64,000 bases of DNA, taken from positions 665,949 through 729,948 of the forward strand of contig JAPFFF010000066.1 in the NCBI GenBank assembly GCA_039105265.1, written 5' to 3'. Below the pieces are notes generated by a model. It had not been told where the DNA came from, searched no databases, and worked only from the letters and a program-made list of their open reading frames with translations. The position numbers were made by a program, and so were the translations under genes. This DNA is from Tritrichomonas musculus. Taxonomy: Eukaryota > Parabasalia > Tritrichomonadida > Tritrichomonadidae. Of the stretch, positions 23,511 to 34,392 are shown in pieces (position 1 is the first letter of the stretch; each line of letters begins with the position of its first letter).

Positions 23511-23576
23511 TGCGTTCCGGATATATGTCGAACCTAGGATGTTAGGTAGGGAGTTTAACCATTACGACACACGCAT
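23503..23576 (-). ncRNA. tRNA-like sequence, possible SINE head or tRNA pseudogene
   Basis: Read on the minus strand from 23576, the segment has an A-box-like GTCGTAATGGTTAAAC and a B-box GGTTCGACA at tRNA spacing. Its ends ATGCGT and ACGCAT pair, and a T6 Pol III terminator follows. The T-arm does not close properly and the anticodon stem is weak, so it is not an intact tRNA. About 230 bp of less AT-rich sequence follows downstream on the same strand, as in tRNA-derived SINEs. Copy number is needed to decide. Confidence 0.35.
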
Positions 23577-23647
23577 AGACAAAAATAGAAATTCGATTTT
23601 GTATTAGTGTATAACCAGATAAGTATTGAAATAGTTCAAATATGTAT

Positions 23648-24913
23648 TAGGGAAAAAAAAACTTGTATTTTCCATTTTTTTATTTCACATGTAGAACGTA
23701 GGAAACTATTTGACCTCCGACTACTTGAATATATGGAATATTTATTTATTATTAATGATATATTTAATTAATATATTTAATAAAATATTAATTTTTCTAA
23801 CGGTACGTTTTGAGATACTATCAAACATTTTTAATTCCAAAATTAACCCAAAAACTAAAAATTCAATTGTTTATAATAGTTTTAATGCGAAAATAATGAA
23901 AATATTTTTCATCAAAACAAAGGAAATTCGATAAATTATGCATGAAAATGCGTATTGTTATCGAGCGGTAGTATTATTAAAGAAGTTTACACAGCTAAGA
24001 ATCAACACGAATGAATGCAATCCAGATTATGCAATAACTCAAGAAAAATTCAAAATTTGAAAAAGCAAACAGCAGTATGATTTAACTTACAAGCTCTTAT
24101 CTTTGTATATTTGGTTATTTTATAAGCTTTGCTCTTCAAAAGATGAAACAAATATTCAGTTTCAAAAAGCTATTCAATCATCTTTTACTACTTGTTTTTA
24201 ACGTATTTATCGTGTTAAAAGACTATTTTACGTACCAAATTTTACCTATTTGGAAATGATATGAATCGAAAATCATATCTTCATTTATTGCTAAGATAAA
24301 AAAGCAATACCTAAAAACTTTAGTAAAATAATGCGTATTATTTTTATATGATTTATTAAAATATAGTTTTTTTAAATACTTACCGAAATAAATATAATAT
24401 ATTAAAGATTTTGATATGGTCAATTTTACAATGCTTCTCTCAAATTATACGTTTTTTGTTTATACCATTTTGGCCCATCAAATATTGTGATAAAAAAATT
24501 GAAATGACTACTAAAATAAGAATATTGGGAATTGTTACGCATTAAAAGGAAACATTATTATATAAATACATTTTCAATAAAATGATAATTGAAAATATTC
24601 AGATAATAAAATTTGTATATCCTTCATTTGTTCATTTTCAATGCTTTTTTGACGATAGGCATTGAATTTTCATGTAAACTTTTCATTTAATATTTTGTCT
24701 TTAAAATGATACGTGATGTAATTAATTTAAATTCTTTTAATTAATTATTTACTTATAAAGATACTTATTAATATACAAGTGAAATTGTTTTTCAAATCTT
24801 TATATACTCACCTAAAAAGAGTGTTTTTTGTTTTAACGTATTTAACCGCCATAGTTTCCTACGTTCTTCACATGTCATGAAAACTTGTAAATTCCAAGTT
24901 TTTTTCCCCTGAG
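23648..24913. mobile_element. candidate decayed 1,266-bp inverted-repeat element
   Basis: About 70 bp at 23648-23717 (AGGGAAAAAAAAACTTG, then ACATGTAGAACGTAGGAAAC) recurs inverted at 24843-24913. A short gap distinguishes the arms. The length is nearly the same as the intervals at 2373-3650 and 10681-11955. No transposase motif could be read inside; open frames there are AT-driven. No clear target duplication. Confidence 0.5.
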
Positions 24914-25932
24914 CTTTTCTTCAACTATAGCAATAACAAAATGATAAAAAAACGCGTTAATACTTTAATATAATAAGTTATCAATATCATTCGAATAAAA
25001 TCTTTTTAAAAAAAGGAAAATAATATTACACTCATTCAAAATAAAATAATAATAATAATAACTATTGTATTTGAGCTAAACATAATTGTATAAAATTATA
25101 TCAAATTTTGGGTTATAAAATGGTATAAAAGTATTAACGTTGTTCTTCTCTTTATGTTAATATTTGTTAATCAGAAAGCTAATATCACATTTAGAGCTAT
25201 CTATTATTATTACAGCTATGGTTTATTTTTTGATTCATTAAAAAATGAGATTTTTAAAAGTCTTTTTATGTTTTAATAAGTTGGAAATATTGGAAAAATC
25301 AATTTTTTTCTTTAACAAAACTTGATGAAAGTTAAATAAATAAAATAAAATTAATTTTTTTTAATATCTTATGGTTCATACATTAAACAAATAGATATCT
25401 ATTGCATGTTTTATACAAATGTTCAATGATTGGAAAAATATTTTCATGAACTGATTTCGAATGATAAAAGTCTTCATTTATGCTACATAATAGTTGCTCA
25501 TGTTCATTCAAAGATTGGTGCAGAAAAATTTGAAATATCATTTTTTTAGAAAAGCTCTTTTTCATAAAAACGAATGCAAAAGAGATCAAACCAATTTTGA
25601 TTCATCATCATTATTTGATAATATTATAATATTTTAATATATTTTCCATATAATCTTATTATTCTTGATTTACGCCACTTTTTTAAAATCCCGCCAAAAA
25701 TATAAAATGATCGAAAAAACACAGTCAAACAAAAAATTAATAATCTTAATGCAGTATTATTTCCTACATTTTGTTTTTTATATGACAAAACAAAATATAT
25801 GTTAAGTATTTGATATTCTTCAAGAAATCGATGATTTTGAAATCATTATAAAAGCACGAATAAAATTGCATTGAGTAGTAATGAATTAATTATAATTAAA
25901 ATATACATCATGTAATGAAGTTTTTTATTATG

Positions 25933-25963
<31 letters not shown>

Positions 25964-26467
25964 AATTTTTATTTTTCAACATAAGATATAATTTTCTTAT
26001 TTTGAGATATTTTTGGATTAACTATTTATACGAATATAATATAAAATATAAATAATATTTATAAAGTATAATGATCTAAAAATGTTCATTCATGAAGAAA
26101 TAATCGAAAATAAATATGAAAACGATTATTTTCAATTCAATTTATAAAATTTTATTTTTAAAGAAGTTAAGTGTTCTCCTTTCCAAACCGACGTTCTCGT
26201 TCCAAACCGACTCTACTATATTTATTGATATCTCGAAAAAATATTATCACTGTTCTATCAATTATTTCATTTAAAAAGAAAAAAATATTTTTTCTCAATT
26301 TTAATGAAAAATTTAGGTTTGGGGTGGGATCGAGGTGGGGAGAAAAAAAAATTTATACTCAAATCTAGAATCTATATTTACAATCAAAAAGTGAAAAATA
26401 GTATTAAAATATCTTGGAGTCCAGTTTACTTTTTTAGAAGTTTTTTTATATATAAGGTTTCAGAGGT
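24914..26467. other. AT-rich spacer
   Basis: I see no gene I can support. A 68-codon frame at 25383-25589 (minus) has mixed composition but no recognisable motif. About 100 bases upstream of it lies TCCCGCCAAAAA, an E2F-like word. A T-run of 28 lies at 25933-25960. At 26171-26215 the word TTCCAAACCGAC occurs twice. Confidence 0.4.
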
Positions 26468-26812
26468 AGTAGTATGGCACACGATTTATTTACGATGATG
26501 GTTTTTGACATTTTGGGGTCCATTTGCACCAAAAAGGCTAAAAAGAGACCAAAAATAAGCTCACTTTGTCAATGTTTTTTCAATAAATTTATATAAAAAA
26601 GCATATTTACACCCTTATAACAACCAAGAATCGATATAATATTTATTAAAATATCATTTACAAATATTTTTCACAAAAAATAATGATAAAATCTTTCCAA
26701 ACAATATATCATGCGCATAATTTGAATACACTATACTTTAAACAATTAATTTAAAACACCAATACGCACACACTGCACTATTTACACACACAAAAGCCTA
26801 ATATAACAAAAT
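26468..26812. repeat. left terminal inverted repeat of the Polinton derivative
   Basis: It reads inward from AGTAGTATGGCACACG to CCTAATATAACA and is matched in inverse by 28088-28434 with few differences. Confidence 0.8.
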
Positions 26813-28036
26813 TGATGATCAGTAGAATTCAGTTTATAGTATTTTATCGGGGAAAATATACTGGACTATTACCAAAATAGTTATACGATGCCTTTTCAGC
26901 AATAGATGAATAAACTTTACATGTATATCTATCCCACACATTATAAAAATCTATCCTCCTAAGCCATTTGTTTTGAAATTGTTCGGGTTTATTTTGATAT
27001 AAGTCGTCGCCTATATTCATAACATCATCAAAATCAAATCTTCAATAATTTTCATCTGTGCTTTTTCTATAAAGTTTATTTTGAAATCAACATAAAAAAG
27101 ACTTGGATTAATATCATCATCAATTTTAATGTATGGCGGTTTTGGTTCAAGAGTTGGTGTTGGTGTTGGCATTGGTTTATATTCAGGGTTTATATTGTAT
27201 GAATTAATTTGTTGATTTATCGGTGAAAATATTGTTTCTATAAAAGAATTTTTATCATAATCATAATATCGATCCATCTGGATATCATTTAACTCTCTAT
27301 TTAAATCACTAAGACTAAATAATGGCATTAAGTTATCGGCGTTCTGTTTATTGAAGTCTGCAATTTCTTTTAGGAAAGCATTCCATTCTTCATTGCTTTT
27401 AAAGAATAATGCATAAGAGTCTTTAATAAAAGAAATAGGTCCAGAAATTGGACCGCGATATTTATTTAAAATGCCAGTATAAAGTTTTTACTTACTTGAC
27501 AATATATTATTTGTCAATTTATATTTTTCCATAACTTTATTATTATACTCATCGAACTTAGGTTTAAGTGTAATAATGGTATCTTCAAATAAATCTCGTA
27601 AATCTTTATCTGTTGCCAACCAAGATATAATATGTGTTGATACCTCTCCTTTTGGTTTTTCATCAAGTAAATTATATATTTCATCATTGGTTTTATTTTC
27701 GTTTTTAATTCATCAAATACACTTCGTAAATATTTTCTTACGCTTAAATCAAACTCAAACTTACGTCTCCTTGCTATTGTATAAATATTTCTAACGCCAA
27801 TTATTGACTCACCACGATTTGCTGTGCTCCATTCAGGTGGAAAATTAAACAAATAACGATGTGGTTTGTTTGGGTCTCTCTCACCATCTTTGAGAAAATA
27901 TGCTGTTTCGATTGGTATTGGTACTTGCTCATCATTGATATTGGCTATTGTAGGGTGTAGAGTTTTTATCCTTGACATTTACTTGTCAATAAATTATTGT
28001 ATATTAAATTGTTAAAGAACTGTTGTAATGGTAATA

Positions 28037-28087
28037 GGTAGTATGACACAGGATTTATTTACGATGATGGTTTTTTGGCATTTTGGG
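28037..28087. repeat. extra internal copy of the element tip
   Basis: About 50 bp beginning AGTATGACACAGGATTTATT repeats the outer tip of the left TIR in the same orientation, directly abutting the inner end of the right TIR. It makes 28037-28434 look like a ~400-bp miniature of the element joined to or nested in the larger one. Confidence 0.7.
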
Positions 28088-28434
28088 GCTGTTTGTTATA
28101 TTAGGCTTTTGTGTGTGTAAATAGTGCAGTGTGTGCGTATTGGTGTTTTAAATTAATTGTTTAAAGTATAGTGTATTCAAATTATGCGCATGATATATTG
28201 TTTGGAAAGATTTTATCATTATTTTTTGTGAAAAATATTTGTAAATGATATTTTAATAAATATTATATCGATTCTTGGTTGTTATAAGGGTGTAAATATG
28301 CTTTTTTATATAAATTTATTGAAAAAACATTGACAAAGTGAGCTTATTTTTGGTCTCTTTTTAGCCTTTTTGGTGCAAATGGACCCCAAAATGTCAAAAA
28401 CCATCATCGTAAATAAATCCCGTGTCATTCTACT
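28088..28434. repeat. right terminal inverted repeat of the Polinton derivative
   Basis: Inverse of 26468-26812, ending CGTGTCATTCTACT before the GAGGT duplication. Confidence 0.8.
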
Positions 28435-28439
28435 GAGGT

Positions 28440-29067
28440 GTAGAATTCAAAAAGCATCATTAAAATGCTCATAAATCACTCTATACCTTGGAAATAGACT
28501 TTGTACCTGGCCTTGATTGATGGGGTGGGAACTTAGTGAAAAAAGAGAAGGTGTTCTTAGCATATGTTTTTGAAGGATATTTGTCCAGGTAGTGAGGCCC
28601 AAGAGAAGGTGTACCTGAGCTTGGTGGGGAAGTGTATAGGCTGGGTGAGAGTAGAAAACTCAGCCTATACTATACTACTAATGACTTTGATGTTTCTATA
28701 TTATTTTGTGCAAGTAAGTTAGAGATTTCAATAAAATTATCTTTTTGATTATCGTATAATGCTTGGGCTTCTTAGATGAGAGATAATGATTCTTCGTTTG
28801 GATGCAATGAGGAAAAATCGCAATAAATATTCTTAATATTGTCTATATTGTTGTCATGCTTCGATGAAATATATTTGGAGGCCTTGTAATATAAGATGGA
28901 ATAATAATCTCTCAATTTTATTAAAATTTATTCTTTCGGAAGCATTCTTCAATAGTATCAAGCCTTCTTCTTCCATTGTTGGAGCAAAATTGAAGCAGCT
29001 TGAGTATACCCATATGTGTATCCAGAACGAGTCGAGTCACTTTCAAGCTTATTATTCAGATACTTAA
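28440..29067 (-). pseudogene. possible coding relic of unknown family
   Basis: This stretch is less AT-rich than its flanks. On the minus strand it shows protein-like runs such as NIYCDFSSLHPNEESLSL and YDNQKDNFIEISNLLAQNN, but no continuous frame. I do not recognise the family. The 5' part (28500-28670) is compositionally different (G-rich words such as GGTGGGGAAG) and ends in a hairpin. A plus-strand frame at 28864-29067 overlaps; I consider it less likely to be the real one. Confidence 0.3.
28634..28670. ncRNA. strong stem-loop, possible structured RNA
   Basis: GTATAGGCTG (28634-28643) pairs perfectly with CAGCCTATAC (28661-28670) across a 17-base loop, in a locally GC-richer stretch (28500-28680) with no open frame. 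A structured RNA or repeat end is possible; no family is recognised. Confidence 0.3.
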
Positions 29068-29115
29068 AAGGCATCATTGAAATTATATATTTTAATTTTA
29101 ATACAGTCTTTTCGG

Positions 29116-29220
29116 TTTGATAGTGGAAAAATTCAATTTGATAGTGGAAAAGTTCATTTTGATAGTGGAAAAATTCATTTTGATAGTGGAAAAGTTCATT
29201 TTGATAGCGGAATAATCGTA
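29116..29220 (+). repeat. 21-bp tandem repeat, five units, in-frame heptapeptide
   Basis: Five 21-bp units of TTTGATAGTGGAAAAATTCA-type sequence follow without gaps. In one plus-strand frame they read FDSGKIQ, FDSGKVH, FDSGKIH, FDSGKVH, FDSGIIV. Unit differences alternate Ile/Val and Gln/His. The frame is open for about 54 codons but has no ATG and follows a stop, so translation is unproven. Confidence 0.7.
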
Positions 29221-29400
29221 AACAAACAATAATTAGTTATAATTTATTGTTTTTTAGAATGATTAATACATATATATTATATTTATTACATTCATTAATC
29301 AGATAAACAATTAATAAAATGATAATCAGAAAAAAAATTTGTTCCATTAAGCATTTATTCTATAATTATAATATGATATATATTTATTTCTTATAATATA

Positions 29401-30911
29401 CAGGGTTGGACATACTAAATAGGAATTGAAAAAAAATTGAATAGTATCACTCATTCAATCTCATTCAATTTTTTTTCAATAGCGTAAAATTACCTTGAGA
29501 CTTTTTCTGTAGAATTGCCTTACTAAATGGGAAACTTTGAATACTGAAAATTATACATTAATTTTTTTTAATATCTCAAAAAATTGCATAGTAAAACAAA
29601 ATTAAGTGTCAATTATATATGTAATATTTTATAGATTTTTATATATAATTATATTATTTAAATTATTTAAAACGATTAACCTGATATCTTTATTTTGAAA
29701 AAATAAAATTTTTAAGAAAATTTTAATGAGAATATATTTTAATAAAAGTAATGTTACTTGTCATAATTATTTAACAACTGTGTTACATGTGAATAATGTT
29801 GTTTAATAATGATCTACAATTCAAACCTTCCCAAATAGAAAGGCAATTCCTCAGAAAAAGTTTCTCTTTTAATCAATTTGGAAAATAGATATTTTAATGT
29901 TTAAAAATTCTACTCCAAAAGCGAATTTTGATCCAATAACTTTATCAGGCATGAAAATACCAAAGAATCATAATAGTAATATAGATAGATAATTTTCAAG
30001 TATAGTTAAAACATAGTTAAAGATCCTTATTCGTTTTATGTTTTAAATAGATACAAGAAAAAGAGCAACTACAAGTATTTCCGACTTTATTTTGGAATAG
30101 GATCAATGGTAGACTAATAATGGTGATCTATAAAATCAAAAAGAAGGTTAAAAAGAAATTATTCAATAACTTTTATTTTTTATTGCTCAAAATGTGATGC
30201 CATGTTTTCTCTTTGAATAAAATTGAATAAAAGGTCATAAATTCGATGAAAATACTCCTTATTATTTAAAATTAAAATTAGAAGCACTCAATGTTCATTG
30301 TATAACTTATAACTTTTTAAATAATGAAATTCAACGCAAGCTTCATATTTGCAAGTATATTTAAAACCAATTTTTTGAAAAAAAAATACAAAATATTTGA
30401 ATATTTAATCTCACATAAAATTCAATATCAACGTCATTTCAACAAAACCTTCTCTTAAATATAAATTAAAACTATAAGAATAAAGTTTCTTGAAACAAAA
30501 TATATATTGAGTTATTAATAAATTTTTAAATCATACAAAATTTCCTCAGAAAGTTTCCCATTTAGAAAGGCAAAACCATTCAATTTTAGAGTGTCAAAAT
30601 TCCCATTTAGTAAGGCAAAAAAATAAATCTAAAAAACTAAAATAAAATGTAAATATCTCAAATTTTTTCTGTAAACTTAATTATTTTTTTTTAAAAAATA
30701 AATAAATAACATTATAAATAATACATTTTTTTAAAATCGAAAAATCATATTTTTCTATTCAAAATTTCCCAAATAGTAAGGCAATTAATTCAATTTTTGG
30801 CGGGAAAAAACAAAAACGCCGATAACCAGTTTGAATGGGTATTCAAAAAAAGTTTTTAAAAAGTGGATTGAGAAGATTGAGAGGCTTTCCCATTTTGCAT
30901 GTCCAACCCTG
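29401..30911. mobile_element. non-autonomous TA-flanked DNA transposon (1,511 bp)
   Basis: The left end CAGGGTTGGACATACTAAAT follows TA (29399-29400) and the right end is the inverse of CAGGGTTGGACATGCAAAAT followed by TA (30912-30913). The terminal repeats are 14-20 bp, with a TA duplication typical of Tc1/mariner/pogo elements. No transposase frame is present. Inside, variants of TTCCCATTTAGTAAGGCAA recur at about 29515, 29825, 30550, 30600 and 30765; they resemble the inner part of the ends and may be transposase-binding sites. The right end shares AAAAGTGGATT with the dispersed repeats at 571 and 14883. Confidence 0.75.
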
Positions 30912-31857
30912 TATAAAATAAATAAAATTATTAATTAAATCAATTTTTAATATAGATATTTGTGTTTTATTTTTTTTACTATGACAAATGAAATGAAAAA
31001 AATTTTCAATTTTTTATTATAGAACACATGAAAAAATCATTAGTGATCCATTAAATGAATCTTCACCAAAAATAGCTTGGGAATTAATGATAAAATAATG
31101 GGAAGATATGCTTGAATTATTTGCCAAAGTGTTTGACAATGTGTAATAAGTAAAAACAAAGATTGCAGATTTGAATAAATTATACGTAAATCAAATATTA
31201 TTATATAATCTAATATTTATGTATCAAACATAAAAAAATATCTTTTGTCTTTTAAGAAAAAACCATTTTTTGTTAAATTTAAAATTGTGAAGTTATTTGA
31301 AAAAGTTGGTAATTTATATTTTTTTCAAAGGACTTAGCTCTCAATTTTTTTTTTTTTTTAAAAAATTAATTCATTTAGAAACATTTTTGTGTAATTTTTG
31401 AAAACTGCTTATTTATTGGCGTTATTTAACCATTTCGCGTTGCCTTCATGAATAATGATTTTATTGATAAATCTTTGATCGTTAAAATTATGAAAGATCT
31501 TTTCATCAACATAAGTTTTAGTTAAGCATTCATTTGTATTTTGATTGCTTCGATTTAAACGAATTTTCGATTTTTAAAACAATTAAAACATTGTTCAAAT
31601 TCTGAAAAAAATTGTAGAAAATTGCGAGACAAGTTGCAGTACCTAAATAACTAGACTGTAAAATGAGCTAATATTTTCTTATCAACTTTTCATATTTATT
31701 GAAAATTGACATGTTGAAAAGAAATCAATATTAATGGATTGATAATTTTATTTGAAATAAACTTATCAATTTTATTTTCTTTTTCAAAAAATTAAAATAT
31801 ATTTTTTTTTTTTATATTGAACGTTATTTTAATCTTTATATTTAGGGAATACATTTA
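30912..31857. other. AT-rich spacer
   Basis: No gene, RNA or repeat is supported in this spacer between the transposon and the coding-like fragment near 31.9 kb. Confidence 0.5.
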
Positions 31858-32101
31858 TTTCCTTATATTTTATATTATATAATAATACTTCAAGTCATCC
31901 TGCATTTTTCATACCTAACTATGCTCTATATTTAGATGGATCATCAAAAAATGATTTTACTTTTTCCGATAATTTAATTCAAGATTTTATCAAATATTCT
32001 CATCCCAAAAGCATTTCGGTTAGCAATGATAATGCGCTAGAACTCAATTATCTAAACTGGTTTTCATTTTTGCATACAACTCAATTTTCAATTCCTCATT
32101 G
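31858..32101 (+). pseudogene. orphan coding-like fragment (about 75 codons)
   Basis: A plus-strand frame without an ATG reads as a plausible protein end, including SSHPAFFIPNYALYLDG, NDFTFSDNLIQDFIKYSHP and ALELNYLNWFSFLH, then TGA. The style recalls the opening part of trichomonad BspA-like or LRR-kinase proteins, but this is a weak recollection. It is probably the remnant of a gene whose start was lost. Its last 38 bases form one arm of the hairpin at 32064-32148. Confidence 0.35.
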
Positions 32102-32148
32102 AAAACCTATAATTATTTATTTCAAAATTGAGTTGTATGCAAAAATGA
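32064..32148. repeat. perfect 25-bp inverted repeat
   Basis: TCATTTTTGCATACAACTCA at 32064 onward (25 bp in all) is exactly complementary to 32124-32148 with a 35-base loop. An 18-bp perfect palindrome, TGTTCTTGATCAAGAACA, follows at 32193-32210. Both lie within 190 bases of the 3' end of the minus-strand coiled-coil gene and could shape its transcript end or be a small inverted-repeat insertion. Confidence 0.65.
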
Positions 32149-32248
32149 CTCGCAATAAAAAAAGATTAGTAAATCTTAATAAAAAATTGAGTTGTTCTTG
32201 ATCAAGAACAGAACATATAGCAATAAAAAAAAGATTTATAATTCGCAG

Positions 32249-33841
32249 CTATTTTATATAAACAACCTTTTTCTTGCCGTTATCTGTGAAAGGATTCTTC
32301 TTGCTGAATTTATACTTTTTATAGTCAATAAAGAACATGTTGTCTCTAAACTTCTGGTTGTAGTGGTACTGGTAGTCGTACTCAACCCACCGGACTTTCT
32401 CATTCTTGCCCTGGCCCTTGTCTTGGCGGCTCTCCTCCCCTTTACTGACATTATTTTCAGTAGTTATTTGGTCGGCCTCTTTCAAATCGCCCAACTTTTT
32501 CACTTGGAGCGGTGAAACACTTTTGAGAGGTGACGGCTTTCTAACCGCCGCGCTACTCAAATTGTTTTTTGAAGGCCCGAACACGCTCAGCCTCTTGCCG
32601 GCGGGCGCGGCCAGCTCCGGCCTCCGTATCGCGGGCTGCCGCGCAAACACGCTCTTCCTCAGAAGAGGGAGGGGCTGCCCAACGCGCTGGCGCTGCCCGC
32701 CCGCCGGCAGCGAGCTTCCGAGCTGCTTCGCTGCGGCCTTGCTGCCACTTTTTCCGAACGCTGCGTTGTTCCTGAAAACGTTCGACATCTCCAGGTTGAG
32801 CGTCGAGCTGTAGCTCTGCAGGTAGGCGACCTGGCTCTTGCACTGCTGGATCCTCGTCTTCGTCGCCGGCTGCCGGCTGTTGCTTGCCTGCTTCCCGCCC
32901 TTGAAGCACTGGTAGGCCATCTGGCTCTTGCACTGCGATAAGTTCACGCTATTTGTCACTTTTTGGCTATTCAGTATTGCCTTGTCGAAACTGACCATTG
33001 ACTGCTTTGTATTGCTGGCGGTTTGGCTCTCAATTTCATTCAAAAAGTTCTTCGAGGCGGCGACAAATTGCCCCTTCGCTTTGACCTGGTTCAGGGAGCA
33101 CGTCAGGCTTTTCAGGCGCTTCTGGTTCTCCATCTTGATGAACTCGAGATACTTGTACTTGTTTTCATTGAATTTGCTGATTTGAACTTTTTGAGAGGAT
33201 ATTAGGTCTTTCCATTCAATTTCTTTTTGCTTGCTAATCTTGTCTTCACTAGACTCCGCTGATTCTTCTGGAAATTGGTCTGTAGCAGTGTCCGGTTCTG
33301 GGTGCACTTGGTTATCGTGAATGATCTGTTCTTGATCAAAAAATTGAATGGTATTTGACGACGATTTATTAACGGGGTTGCTGAATTCTGGATCGGACCA
33401 TTTTTGATCAAATTTATTTTGCTCAATTTTGTGATTTTCTAGAAGTTGCTTAAAATTTTTTTCTTCTTTTAATAAAAATTCATTAATGCGGGTGCTAGAA
33501 TCTGCTATCTCTTTATCATAACTTCTTTTTAATTCGTTAAAATTAATAAATAGTTGGCAGATTTGATCTTTTACCGAATCTGTATTTTGATTTAAATCGA
33601 AATTTGCATTTAGGCTTTGAATTTCTAGAAATTCAATATTTGATTTAATATATTTTTTTATTTTTTCTGCGGGCGGGGAATTTGACGAGATAATTGAATT
33701 TGAAAATTCATCTAATTCTTTATCTGAATAAGTATATCCATATTTTGTTTGAATTTGGCATTCTGAAGGGCGTGATTTATTGATAGTATCCGTTTCCTTT
33801 GGTAGAGTTGGCGTTTGTTTAAAAATGGATTTTATTTTCAT
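32249..33841 (-). CDS. trichomonad coiled-coil protein with basic low-complexity C-half
   Basis: About 530 residues. The N-terminal 240 residues are acidic and helical (AEKIKKYIKSNIEFLEIQ, KNFKQLLENHKIEQNKFDQKW), followed by a second helical block (WKDLISSQKVQISKFNENKYKYLEFIKMENQKRLKSL). This two-block layout, with a QKWSDPEF-like turn and later Arg/Pro/Ser-rich tail, resembles a family of uncharacterised coiled-coil proteins expanded in trichomonads (from memory). Function is unknown; a cytoskeletal role is only a guess. Start choice: Met at 33841 (MKIKSIFKQTPTLPK) has a TCACA initiator-like word 45 bases upstream; an in-frame Met at 33958 would add a hydrophobic 39-residue leader and seems less likely. 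GC rises from about 25% near the start to about 70% around 32641-32700, then falls. Confidence 0.8.
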   Translation of the reverse strand: MKIKSIFKQTPTLPKETDTINKSRPSECQIQTKYGYTYSDKELDEFSNSIISSNSPPAEKIKKYIKSNIEFLEIQSLNANFDLNQNTDSVKDQICQLFINFNELKRSYDKEIADSSTRINEFLLKEEKNFKQLLENHKIEQNKFDQKWSDPEFSNPVNKSSSNTIQFFDQEQIIHDNQVHPEPDTATDQFPEESAESSEDKISKQKEIEWKDLISSQKVQISKFNENKYKYLEFIKMENQKRLKSLTCSLNQVKAKGQFVAASKNFLNEIESQTASNTKQSMVSFDKAILNSQKVTNSVNLSQCKSQMAYQCFKGGKQASNSRQPATKTRIQQCKSQVAYLQSYSSTLNLEMSNVFRNNAAFGKSGSKAAAKQLGSSLPAGGQRQRVGQPLPLLRKSVFARQPAIRRPELAAPAGKRLSVFGPSKNNLSSAAVRKPSPLKSVSPLQVKKLGDLKEADQITTENNVSKGEESRQDKGQGKNEKVRWVEYDYQYHYNQKFRDNMFFIDYKKYKFSKKNPFTDNGKKKVVYIK

Positions 33842-34392
33842 TTTCCCGCTTGATATATTTCTATTTCGTTGTAACGTTATAAAATTGTGATGAGAATTGA
33901 AATATCTCATCTCAAATACATTCAATTTTTTGAATATAAAAGAAAATAATAAAATCATCTTTTATTCATTTTGACATAAAATCATAAATATTCTTCCATT
34001 TATTGAATTGAGAGTTAAAGCATATTTTCTCTCATTTAGTAAAGAAATGCTTAATGATGCATCAACTCTTTACCGAAGAGCTCTTAATGATGATAGAAAC
34101 AATAAATATATGTAAAATACCTGCAGAAATATTTAGTAAAAGATAAAGAATACATTAATAAAAGAAAAAAAAATATAATCTTTCTTTTGATACTCTAAAT
34201 ATTATATTAATAATTTGTAAAATTATTGACAATTTTGGTTAATTATAACTATTATTAAAGAGAAGTAAAAAATAATCATTTCGAATTAAATAAAGCCATA
34301 ATAATTTAAAAATAGAAATAAGATATGATAAGATTTATAAATTAATATTGTTTATTCTCTATAGTATTAAGCTATAAAACATTTAAATGCTT
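33842..34392. other. AT-rich spacer between two minus-strand genes
   Basis: It contains the presumed promoter of the coiled-coil gene (TCACA word at 33886-33890) and the 3' flank of the next gene side; nothing else is recognised. Confidence 0.5.

Larger units (their letters stand above)
26468..28434. mobile_element. broken Maverick/Polinton derivative (fossil)
   Basis: The 1,967-bp element has long terminal inverted repeats of about 340 bp (26468-26812 and 28088-28434) starting AGTAGTATGGCACACG and ending in the near-complement, flanked by a 5-bp duplication GAGGT (26463-26467 and 28435-28439). Ends beginning AG, long TIRs and 5-6-bp duplications are Polinton traits. Between them, minus-strand coding remnants lie at about 27017-27978 (with FPPEWSTANRGESI and a Pro-rich PTPTPTLEPKPP stretch) that recall a Maverick gene of unknown, perhaps virion-type, function. 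A typical Polinton is 10-20 kb, so most of the element is gone and several breaks are present. The close match of the two TIRs suggests a fairly recent insertion. A third terminus lies at 28037. Family call is from structure and recall of trichomonad Mavericks. Confidence 0.6.

Noticed and set aside
25680-25705. E2F-like word TCCCGCCAAAAA, also near 30798
   Set aside because: One copy is inside a transposon and the other lies near no convincing gene, so chance is likely.
32406-32933. Plus- and minus-strand alternative frames over the coiled-coil gene
   Set aside because: Shadows in a GC-rich coding stretch; no domain.
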